NCBI GenBank assembly: GCA_947359465.1 | Contig: OX375873.1 | Span: forward strand, 131,146,899 to 131,210,898 | Direction of reading: 5' to 3' | Source of the DNA: Metellina segmentata | Taxonomy: Eukaryota; Arthropoda; Arachnida; Araneae; Tetragnathidae | DNA: 64,000 nt | Shown here: positions 46,372 through 55,660 of the stretch, in pieces | Layout of the letters: each line of letters starts with the position of its first letter | How positions within the stretch are numbered: position 1 is the stretch's first letter | Translations under genes and position numbers: made by a program | The notes under the pieces: generated by a model | The model's database searches: none | Told to the model about the DNA's origin: nothing | Seen by the model: only the letters and a program-made list of their open reading frames with translations

Positions 46372-47015
46372 TAGAACATTTTAAAACGAATTCATTGACA
46401 TTTGAACATTATTGAGTGCAACAGAATTGAAGATGAAATATTCTAAATTTAATTTTTTCGTTTCCGTTTTGATTTTGCGCGGAGGAATGATTTTCCAGCC
46501 AGACCATAAAAACAAATAATCTTTTAATTGGAATCACTTAGTTATTTTTTCTATCTTCTAAACCGTTAAAGATAGAGTAAACATTTAAACGGATTTGAAA
46601 TCTGCTGAAAATTTCTCTTTTGATCGATACTGAAAAATATAATTTTCTTTAAATAAATAATTTTTAAATTGAATATATCATTGTTTCTCTAAATAGTTCT
46701 ATTAATGTTATTACCAGTTCTTTCGTTCACGCCATTTTAATCGAATAGGTCACTCACTGGCAGTTTGACGGAAGATGTGGTGAAGGCAATCGATGAGGGC
46801 AAAGTATCACAGAGAGCAAACAAAAGACGACGTGAGCTAACACGGGGGGGGGGCGTAGGACAGAGGGGAGCGGTTATTTTCAAGCAATCGTCTCGAAGAA
46901 ATCTCTCCAAAAAGTTATAACACTTTGATCTTTACCAACTCATGGTGGAAAAGAAATTTGGCTCTGCAAACTGTCCAAATCGCCAGACCTACCGGAGATC
47001 TTAACAATCAAATTA

Positions 47016-47243
47016 ATGCCGTTTCTCGGAATAGCTTCGATGTTTGGAGGGAGAGATGTTGCGCAAATTCGGCGTAAACGCGGCTTTATACTTTTGACAG
47101 AGGTGGAACTAGACTCAACCCTTCAAGTAAGTGGTTTAAGAGATGATGATCACTATATCGAGTGTCTCCATACCTCGCAACAGCATTTACCAAGCATTAA
47201 GATGAAAATAAACTCTTTTTGCTTAGAAAATATGTGCATATAG
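47016..47243 (+). other. Open frame of unknown nature inside the Helitron
   Basis: Seventy-five codons starting MPFLGIASMFGGRDVAQIRR. It is less AT-rich than chance frames nearby, but I recognise no domain, and no start context or splice sites support a gene. It may be captured sequence carried by the Helitron or chance. Confidence 0.25.
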
Positions 47244-47853
47244 CTGGAGAGATAGCTGCTCATCTTCCTGCTCCTACCTCTTCTAATCATTAAACTCGGT
47301 CTTTGCCCCTACAGGCTTTTGATCTCAAACTTGTCATTATTCCGTCGATTTTATATTCTTTATTTTCAACTTTTTTGAAATAGTGTTTACTATAATTGTT
47401 AGAATCCAGATGTTTCACATTTTCTGTCTTCATTTTGTTAAATAATTTGTTTTGTCATTGTCTCTTGTGTATTTTTTTTGACGTAGAATTTCATCTTACC
47501 TTTTGAAACCTGTGTACCAAGCTTAATTTTTGAGTTTCACAAAAAAGCGTAGGTACGAAATATTAAATAACGTTAAAATCATAAATGGTACATAAATGAA
47601 CGATATCGCGTTCAAAAGAGCATTAAACAAATAATGTTATAAATGTTTATTGATCTTGAGCTGACGTCATGTGATGATACAATCGCAGCGGAAAGTTGAG
47701 TCACGAAAATGCTCCAATTTAGTCTAGTTCCGGCATCCTTTGACATGAGCTCGACGTTTGAGGTGTCATTTGTTTCGTCTCTTTGCTCTTTATAAATAAA
47801 AATAGAAATTAAACTTATATATTTAATATTTGTTTAGATATTGGACTTTCAAA

Positions 47854-48024
47854 ATGTCCAAAAAAAAAAGGATAATAACACCAGAAAAATTATAGAAACG
47901 TCTACAAGAAAGATTAAGAGATGAGGAATACAAGAAGATCCGACTATCCGATGCTGAGCGGCAACAGGATCGGCGAATGCCCCTCAAAGTTGAAATGTCG
48001 CGCCGCTCCAATAATTTAGTCTAG
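47854..48024 (+). pseudogene. Possible N-terminal remnant of a Helitron protein
   Basis: Fifty-six codons with one in-frame TAG (codon 14) rich in Arg, Lys, Glu and Gln: RLRDEEYKKIRLSDAERQQD then RR. Arg/Glu-rich leaders of this kind occur at the start of many arthropod Helitron open reading frames, before the Rep part. Its position inside a Helitron supports this reading, but composition alone is weak evidence. Confidence 0.4.
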
Positions 48025-48094
48025 ATCCGGACCTATTTGTACAAGCACTACGTTTGAGGAATTATTTACGGAGGCACAGGCAATGCTGGGCTGG

Positions 48095-48803
48095 TCTCTA
48101 TTATAATAAGAGGAAGTGTTTGTTTGTCTGGTTTTTTTTTTTCGCGGGTGCAAATTCCTGACGATTCTATGGCATTTGCAGCAATTCGATTTAGCATACA
48201 GGTAGTCTGAATTTTTTGCAATTTTAGGGGGGCGGCGAAATTTTAAAATTCAATCTAGACGATTTTTAAATTAATTTAATAGTTTTATTCTCTACGTGGT
48301 TCTTCTTCGGACGAGAGAAGAACAGCCAAAATCTTAACTTTTCTCCCCACGTGACCTTGGATCTATGCCAAGTTTTTTTCATCGCTTCGGAGAAGCTCAG
48401 AAAATTATTATTTTTGTTTGTTTACGCTTTGATTTTGCTCCACGGAGGAGCGCTTCGCGTTAAAAAAAAGAAACATTACATTTCCAGTCTTATTTCATTT
48501 CCGCTTCCATTCTCATTTTCAATGAGAGCAAGAAAAAAAACATATTTAAATTTATAATATATTGACCGGGATTAAGTTTATTTTCGTAAAATTGGAATCG
48601 CTAAAGATAGATAAAAAATTTCAACGGATATGAAATCTGCGCAAAATTTCAGTTTAGATTGATACCTAAAAATATGATTTTCTTTAAATAAATAATTTTT
48701 TAATTGAATTTATCTTCAACGGATTTGAAATCTGCGGAAAATTTTACACCATCTTAATACTTTACACCGCGGCACGGGAAACGCCGGGCTATCCACTGGC
48801 TAG
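48095..48803 (+). mobile_element. Non-autonomous Helitron, third of the trio
   Basis: Starts TCTCTATTATAATAAGAGGA directly after the CTGG of the previous copy and ends GCACGGGAAACGCCGGGCTA TCCACTGGCTAG at 48803. It contains the 5' box (CCTGACGATTCTATGGCATT), CTACGTGGTTCTTCTTC, and two core copies at about 48600-48640 and 48717-48745. Right after the CTAG comes TATATTATAAAGATAAG, which resembles yet another Helitron start. Confidence 0.82.
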
Positions 48804-49126
48804 TATATTATAAAGATAAGCTAAATTTCACGGCTTTACAACATCATGGTGGAACACAAATCACAAAAATCAAGAATTTTCATCTACTGGTGATCAGACA
48901 ATTTCATATTGCTTAATTTGGTAGGGATTTAATATTTGGCTGATATTATAAATAATTAAAGAACAGAATATTTTTATGTATAAGAAATATATAATGGTAC
49001 TGTCGCATATAATACTGAATACTTTTTCATATATTGGGTCGAAGCAAGAAATCATCCCGTTTATTTGACAAAAACAGAAGAAAAATTATTTTATTTTAAC
49101 TAAAGATTAATCAATATAGTATGTGC
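48804..49126. other. AT-rich sequence, possibly a decayed Helitron start
   Basis: Only the first 17 bases resemble a Helitron 5' end. The rest is featureless. Confidence 0.4.
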
Positions 49127-49138
49127 AGTTCATTTCGA

Positions 49139-49426
49139 GCCGACCAACCGGTCTAGTGGTTAAGGTGGTGGCCTCTGGATCGGAAGGTTCCTTGTTCGAA
49201 TCCGGGTCAGGGCATGGATGTAAATTGTGCTGTCCTTTGTTAAGGACAGTGATGGTCCACCCATTGGGTGCCCCTTCACAAGTGACCATCACTTCTGGCC
49301 TTGTATAAGGTACAATGACTTCGGTCAATTCTGTACTGTATTGTATTTCTGTATTGTATCATGTATTGTATTTGTCTTTGCAATCTGTACCCAGCCTTGC
49401 CATTGGAAAATAAAAAATAAAATAAA
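49139..49426 (+). mobile_element. Full-length tRNA-headed SINE with target duplication, body type 2
   Basis: AGTTCATTTCGA flanks it at 49127-49138 and 49427-49438. The head has an A-box-like GGTCTAGTGGTTAAGG and a B-box TTGTTCGAATCC. The head is nearly the same as that of the SINE at 50638-50971, but the body differs from GGGCATGGATGT onward: it has a GTCCTTTGTTAAGGACAG hairpin and a CTGTATTGTATTTCTGTATT region, then an A-rich tail (AAAATAAAAAATAAAATAAA). RNA polymerase III would transcribe it from the head, and a LINE enzyme would move it. Confidence 0.92.
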
Positions 49427-49438
49427 AGTTCATTTCGA

Positions 49439-50429
49439 TGTCCATTATCCATCTCTCCGGCAGCTGCATAATCCTGTGCTCATAGAAGCTCATAGGTTTC
49501 TGGCTAAATAACTGATCCAGGAGACGAAACTTTCAGAACTCACATACGGCACATGAAATTGTCAACGACACCGTCACCCACCACAACACATATCTTCCTT
49601 TGTGTTTGCGAAGCATTCTTGCCTTTTCGGAAATAAATAGGTTGAAAATGCTTCTTATTTTCTTCCATTTTGAATGCTTAACACAATTTAAAAAACAGCT
49701 CAATAACGCATATTCTTCCCAAGTATACTCATTGAAATTCCTTTTTTCAAACTACTTCAAAACTTAAAACGAATGAAGTAGATAACACTTCGTTTGTTTT
49801 TATGTAATGCAATTTAGCGCCAAAAACAGGTCGACGAACTTTTACATCAACCCAATGTATGGTATGGACTTTTAATAAAGAATAAGCTTAATTATTTTAA
49901 TTAGAAGAATCCTAGAGACTCAGTTGAGACCAATTCAAAACGTACTTAAATTTGAAATGTGATAGAATAAAACCATTTATATTGTGACAGCTGGATCTTA
50001 TTCTTTCAGTTTGAAATACAACAGTCTTTCAGTTTGAAGTACGACAGTTGCGGAAGATAAACTGAAAAGTTCTTGATATGATAAACAAGTTGCAAAGAAA
50101 CGTAATATTGTGTTGAAAATCAAACTTGTTTCTTTCCTTATTTCGATAAATACATTGCAATTAATATTACTGTTAAATAATGTTATTGGAAAAAAGTATA
50201 CCCTCCTTCCATCGACACGAATGAAAACATGTGTTATTTCTTATCAACAACATACAAAACCAATTTACAATGTTCGGAACATCGATCTTGTTTCAATTCC
50301 TACCTGGTAATCGTGAATTTACAGTGTGAAATTGTTTGAAAAATGGGTATTTTACTTTATGTTTTTCAAATAAACGAATAAGTTTGAAATCACCCCCTGA
50401 GGCCTGTAGATAGTAACATTTCCTGGGAC
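49439..50429. other. AT-rich sequence without recognisable feature
   Basis: A local duplication near 50005-50045 (CTTTCAGTTTGAAATACAAC AGT and CTTTCAGTTTGAAGTACGAC AGT, 27 bases apart) is the only structure noted. Confidence 0.5.
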
Positions 50430-50545
50430 GATCCATAAGTTTACTCGCTGCGCTAGCAACCTGCGAGTTGTAGGCGGAGCATGATTGATTCCTCCCTGGG
50501 TGCATATTTATATTCTGAGTCAGTAGAATTGTATTATGTATGTCC
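50430..50545 (+). mobile_element. SINE fragment, same family as the one at 16.6 kb
   Basis: CATAAGTTTACTCGCTGCGC, TAGCAACCTGCGAGTTGTAG and ATTGATTCCTCCCTGGGTGC are aligned with the head and body of the SINE at 16595-17360, here uncut. The B-box is decayed. Confidence 0.7.
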
Positions 50546-50637
50546 ACATGAACTTGAAGTCCCTCATGGTCACATCTATAAGTGTGAACGGGTTCACGAA
50601 CCCGAGTAACCCTATTGATATATTCTTTTCCTATTGG

Positions 50638-50971
50638 TAATGGTAATGGTAATTTTTAGTTAACGTCGTACTAGAGCAACACAACGGGCTATTGACGACG
50701 GTCCGGGATCAGTCCCTTAAGAGAAAGATCCATGGACAACACCTCGTAATTTTGAACCACGGTCAGATGACGAAGCAACATCTGAGCTGGCACCCCACTC
50801 TCCAAACCTCCACGCCAATCCAACGTGAGGACTTTCGGCCACGACAGATTTAAGGTGCACCAGCCGCCTCTAAACCATACGTTTACAAACATCCATGCCC
50901 GAACCCGGATTCGAACCAGGAACCTTCCGATCTAGAGGCTAACACCTGAACCATTATACCGGTTGGTCGGC
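50638..50971 (-). mobile_element. Full-length tRNA-headed SINE with target duplication, body type 1
   Basis: CTTTTCCTATTGG flanks it at 50625-50637 and 50972-50984. On the minus strand it starts GCCGACCAACCGGTATAATG (A-box region), has a perfect B-box (TGGTTCGAATCC), then the body GGCGGCTGGTGCACCTTAAA ... GATCCCGGACCGTCGTCAAT ... TTGCTCTAGTACGACGTTAA. The 3' tail is a short ATTACC repeat rather than poly(A). Confidence 0.93.
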
Positions 50972-50984
50972 CTTTTCCTATTGG

Positions 50985-51060
50985 ACTTACTGCCTTTGGT
51001 AAACATGGAAATGCCCAAGCAATAATTTCTTTTCATCTTTGTTCTTTCTTTTCACAATTA

Positions 51061-51092
<32 letters not shown>

Positions 51093-51255
51093 TGTGTGTG
51101 TGTGTGTGTGTGTCTTTGGTAAACATGGGAATACATACCCAAACGATATTTTCTTTTCTTCTTTATCCTTTCTTTTCACAATTAGTGCCTTTGGTAAACA
51201 TGGGAATACACTCAAGCTATATTTTATTTTCTTCTTTATCCTTTATTTTTACAAT

Positions 51256-51296
<41 letters not shown>

Positions 51297-51469
51297 GTAA
51301 ACATAAGAATATATACCCAAGCGATATTTTATTTTCTTCTTTATCTTTTCTTTTCACAATTAGTGCCTTTGGTAAACATGGGAATACGCCCAAGCGATAT
51401 TTTATTTTCTTCTTTATCCTTTAATTTCACAATTACTATATATATATATATATATATATACCTTTGGTA

Positions 51470-51509
<40 letters not shown>

Positions 51510-51770
51510 GTAAACATAATAATATATACCCAAGCGATATTTTATTTTCTTCTTTATCCTTTCTTTTTACAACTACTGCCTTTGGTAAACATGGGAATAC
51601 AGCCCAGCGATATATTTTTTTTCTTTATCTTTTCTTTTCACAATTACTGCCGTTTAGAAAACATGGGAATACACATAAGCTATATTTTATTTTCTTCTTT
51701 ATCCTTTCTTTTCACAATTACTGCCTTTGGTAAACATGGGAATACCCAAGCAATATGTTATTTTCCTCTT
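50985..51770. repeat. About 75-bp minisatellite with embedded (TG)n and (TA)n tracts
   Basis: About ten units begin CTTTGGTAAACATGGGAATA and run through CCAAGCGATATTTTATTTTC to TTTCTTTTCACAATTACTG. Where most units join through ACTGCCTTTGG, four junctions instead hold microsatellites: (TG)n at 51062-51113 and (TA)n at about 51259-51290, 51437-51461 and 51473-51503. Confidence 0.92.
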
Positions 51771-52160
51771 TATACTTTCTTTTCACAATTATTTTCTTTT
51801 CTTCTTTATCCTTTCTTTTCACAATTCTTTTATTTTCTTCTTTATACTCTCTTTTCACAATTCTTTTCTTTTCTTCTTTATCCTTTCTTTTCACAATTCT
51901 TTTCTTTTCTTCTTTATCCTTTCTTTTCACAATTCTTTTCTTTTCTTCTTTATCCTTTCTTTTCACAATTCTTTTATTTTCTTCTTTATACTTTCTTTTC
52001 ACAATTCTTTTCTTTTCTTCTTTATCCTTTCTTTTCACAATTCTTTTATTTTCTTCTTTATACTTTCTTTTCACAATTCTTTTATTTTCTTCTTTATACT
52101 TTCTTTTCACAATTCTTTTATTTTCTTCTTTATCCTTTCTTTTCACAATTACTGGATATA
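51771..52160. repeat. 36-bp tandem repeat derived from the adjacent minisatellite
   Basis: Units of CACAATTCTTTTCTTTTCTT then CTTTATCCTTTCTTTT, about 11 copies, are the last part of the 75-bp unit amplified by itself. Because 36 is a multiple of three, long frames stay open on both strands across it; they are not genes. Confidence 0.95.
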
Positions 52161-52929
52161 GTCTGTATAATGTTTGGCGCAGAGTGGCCAATTATGGCGC
52201 CTGCGCCCCAAACTCCAACCCGACCAACTAAACTGACTATCGACTTAGAACAAAAATATGCAAATTTATGAGAAATGTTCGCAAAATCTATAATGGAATA
52301 AGAAAATGACTTTTAGTTGGAATTTTTAATTCATGTGATTAGTGGTCTGTCCCCATCTGCATAAAACTTAGAAACATTTTGAGTCTCGTGACCAACCATT
52401 GAATATTTGTGAAGCAAAATAAATGGAACGAAATTCGCCATCACTCTTCAGGCAGCATGTAATAAGAAGGGTTCTGGGCACTAGAGGAATAGTTTCAAAA
52501 AGAACACTAGCAATTTCCTTGGATTAGTAAGAATTTTAACCCAACTTTTATCTATTATCGAGAATGCTTCATATCATCTGTCTCTAAACATGAGACTACT
52601 TGGGAAGTTTAATCACTTTTCGGAAGTTAATTAAAACTGGCTAGTCTAAAATGGAAAAACCAATAAAACAACAGAATTTTTCATGCATCGTTGCAGGGGA
52701 AATATTCAATCTCAGTTCTCGGAGTGGCTCAGAAGAAACGAAATATATTAACAATGTTTGAGTTTGGGAAGGAAATTGCGTACAGTAGAAATGTGTGACC
52801 AACATATTAGAAAATACTTTATACGTAAGTGTATAAAACGTTAAGAAAAAATGTATGCTAAAAATAAAATGCGAGGAATTTGTAGTTACAAAATAGTATG
52901 GATTTTGCTTCATATGATTTTGCTTCTTT
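52161..52929. other. Sequence without recognisable feature
   Basis: A short GC-richer piece at 52170-52250 follows the minisatellite. No motif or repeat end seen. Confidence 0.5.
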
Positions 52930-54050
52930 CAGTGATTGCAATCCGGCACGATTTTCAATCCGACCGGATTAACACTAATCCGACTGGATCCAACCTGATC
53001 CGGTCTGATTGGTACTCTGTTAATAAGTCTATCTAACCAGTAGATATGTATTTTTCCCAAATCGGCTTAGTGAAAGTAGGTAAAAAGGATATTATCAAAA
53101 AGGGACGAACAAAACGTTTACTTTAGCATTAAAAAATCAACTTTATTAATTATATCCATATATAGGAGATCAATCACCAACAATTAATTATAATAACTAC
53201 TAGTACTAGTAGCAAGTATTAAACGATTGATGGTGATCAGTCTTACTAGTCTTACTAGTTTCCACACTAAAAAATATCAGTTTGTTTTATGCGTAGTACT
53301 TTTCAATTTATGTAAAATTAAGTAGTCTCTATATATATTGATGTTGAGCAAATGACAAAATAATTGTACCTAACCTCGTCTTCTATTAACATAAAAATCT
53401 AATCTTTGGCATTGTTTGGTCGACATAACAAACAAGGGAACTCTTAATTCTTCTAAATTGCTTAAATCGAAGTTATATAGTAATGTAAATCACTTTTGAA
53501 TTTGAAAGAACGATCTAAGGAAACAAATCGTATGAATTGTGTTGTCCCCAACCTACTTCTCAATGAACTGCAAATATAACCTGCGGCCGTGAAGGTCCTC
53601 TCAGCTTCAACACTAGTTGGTTTAACCGTCATTAAGTAGTCGTACATAAGATACAAATATATTTCTTTGACTCCATTTAATATGAAGTCATTTCTTTGTC
53701 AGTATTTTCTCAAAATCTGTTTCTTTTCTAAAATTTGTCTTTTTGCAATAGTCTTCATTTTCTTACAGAATTTGCTTTTCTAATTCCTCTTTATTAACAA
53801 AATATCGATCATTTAACTTATTATTTTTGCTTGAATTCTTCAAATTGATGATTGAAAAATATAAAATAGATTAATACACAATCGATTGATTAATAAACGA
53901 TTTTGCGACTTTAAAGTTGGATTTAAATAATCGATTATTTAATTTAAAAAAATTCGGATTTATCGGATCCGGACCGGATTTAATAGATGTTGCTGGATTC
54001 GGTAGGTAGCCAAATGATTTCGGATCCACCGGATTGGATTGCAATCCCTA
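52930..54050 (-). mobile_element. Internally deleted hAT transposon
   Basis: The ends read CAGTGATTGCAATCC (52930) and, from the other side, TAGGGATTGCAATCC (54050), CAGNG-type hAT termini. Both ends are followed by repeats of GATCCGGNNCGGAT-like words. A transposase C-terminal fragment lies inside. No 8-base target duplication could be read. At 1121 bp it is too short for a full hAT element. Confidence 0.72.
53462..53720 (-). pseudogene. hAT transposase, C-terminal dimerisation fragment
   Basis: The readable part holds LMTVKPTSVEAERTFTAAGY then ICSSLRSRLGTTQF. The pattern PTSVEAER-FSAAG...LRSRL is the conserved core of the hAT C-terminal dimerisation domain, which lets transposase subunits associate. 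Upstream on this strand, similar sequence (DFILNGVKEIYLYLMYDYL) is read with a stop before it. The catalytic DDE part is absent. The frame runs past the normal family end without further motif. Confidence 0.82.
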
Positions 54051-55299
54051 ATGGGAGCTTATTGGTAGCAATAATTTAAGGATTGATATTATTTCATAGA
54101 AAATTTTGAAATTAAAAGGCAGAAATATATCGATATCATATCGATACAAAAATATCGTAATCATCTGGTATATGTAGTCGCGGAAGAGAAAAAACGAGCA
54201 CCTCCTTTATTTCGAGCACTATTCATTCATGGGCAAATTCAAAGGTATAATACAATAGGGAATAACGTCCTATACAAATTACAATCCAAAAACTTTGCAT
54301 AAGGGAACGTCTTCGTATCATATTTTGACAAACAACACAATTCCTAATGTAAACACCGTGTTTCGATGCATTAATCAGATTCTACAGAGTTAAATTAGTC
54401 TAAATTTAAAATTTCATTACTTTACTATCAATATATCTCGAGATATTCAATGTTAAAGTAAGTTTCAATTTCAGGGATCATCTCCACATCGAAAGACGCT
54501 ATTCGTAGACCGAGATTAATTGTAGTTATCGCTACCCGAATTTCAAATTTGAACACTATTTCAAGCGTACTTTTCAGCAATAAGAGAATTATTATATTTA
54601 TAATGCAAGTACAAACGATCCGATAACGATTATACTAGGTTTGTCAGGCGTTTTATAAATTTTTGGTTTGTCCCTAAAATTGCAACATTTGAGAAAATTT
54701 AATGTAGTTCAAAAACGTAATTACCGGGAAAAGCTCAAATTTTGTATGATTATACTAGAAGTCCTTTAGAATCGATTCTCATAAAAATAGAGTGAGGTTC
54801 CTATTCATAATTTTTTCAAACATCACTTTAATAATTATTATTGCATACTTAAGTGTATTTTTAAATAAAATACTAGGTAGATTGTGTTTGGGTTATTTAA
54901 AAGCAACATGGCACAGAATATCGTAGAAATATTATTTAGGATCATATCCATAAAAGTCTGAGAAACTGATATAACATTAGGAGCTCCAATCTTTCTGTCC
55001 TCATAACTTCAAGGCGGCAAGTCCTAATGACATGAAATTTGGTATCGGAAGTTAAATTGTGATATTGATTCGAAATTGGGTGTAAGGGGGTTCGTATAGG
55101 AAATATGAAGTTGGTGCTCATTTTAATATGAATACAACCCCTTATGCAAATTTTATGAATTTGAATTAACAAAAGACGTTAGTTCCTGTAAAACGAGGAC
55201 GTTTTCAAATTTGCTCTACTTTTAAAATTGCTAAAATGAAGTGGGGGTGGTTCCTTTTTTCCCCCAAGACAGCACATTAAAATCTTCACCATTTTGAGG
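54051..55299. other. AT-rich sequence without recognisable feature
   Basis: No motif, tandem structure or transposon end seen on either strand. Confidence 0.5.
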
Positions 55300-55595
55300 T
55301 CAGCCCGGTTGTCAGAGTAACGGACTAGGAATCAGAGAACGAATTCAACAAGAGACCATCGTGTGTGAAGGGGGCTGGTGCATGTTATATCAGTTGTGGA
55401 CTCAAATGTTCTCATGTTGGTGTGGTAGGAGAGTTTGGAGAGTGGGGTGCCAGTCAGGTGTTACCTACACATCTGACCATGGTTCAATATTACGTGGTGC
55501 TATGCTCGGATTTCACCCTTTGGGGGTTGATCCCGGACCGTCGCCAATAGCCCGTTGTCTTGCTCCAGTGCAACATTAACTAGAATACCCACGTA
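55300..55595 (+). mobile_element. SINE, nearly full length, diverged head
   Basis: Head starting GGTCAGCCCGGTTGTCAGAG with a decayed B-box, then the body GGGGGCTGGTGCATGTTATA, TTTGGAGAGTGGGGTGCCAG, TGATCCCGGACCGTCGCCAA and TTGCTCCAGTGCAACATTAA. Head type as at 42250, body type as at 50638. Confidence 0.85.
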
Positions 55596-55660
55596 CTTTA
55601 ATAATTTTCGAGTTAAAAGTAAGATTGAAGTAAATTTTCCAAGTTCTTTTTTATGCACTG

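Larger units (their letters stand above)
44704..48094 (+). mobile_element. Helitron, second of the trio, carrying a Tc1 element and a coding remnant
   Basis: Starts TCTCTACTATTATAAAAGTA at 44704, the base after the CTAG of the previous Helitron, and ends CACAGGCAATGCTGGGCTGG at 48094; CTGG fits the CTRR rule. It carries the 5' box (CCTGACGAATCTATGGCAAT) and a core copy near 46565-46690. Without the Tc1 it is about 1.9 kb, longer than its neighbours. The added part includes a charged frame at 47854-48024 that may be an N-terminal Helitron protein remnant. No Rep or helicase motif was found. Confidence 0.8.

Noticed and set aside
47016..47243. Gene captured by the Helitron
   Set aside because: The 75-codon frame has no recognisable domain; listed only as an unknown open frame.
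49139..49215. Genuine tRNA gene
   Set aside because: A and B boxes are good, but acceptor-stem pairing is lacking and the sequence goes on into a SINE body with an A-rich tail and target duplication.
51507..52271. Long frames (up to 254 codons) on both strands
   Set aside because: They exist only because a 36-bp tandem repeat is a multiple of three; low-complexity composition and openness in many frames show no coding.
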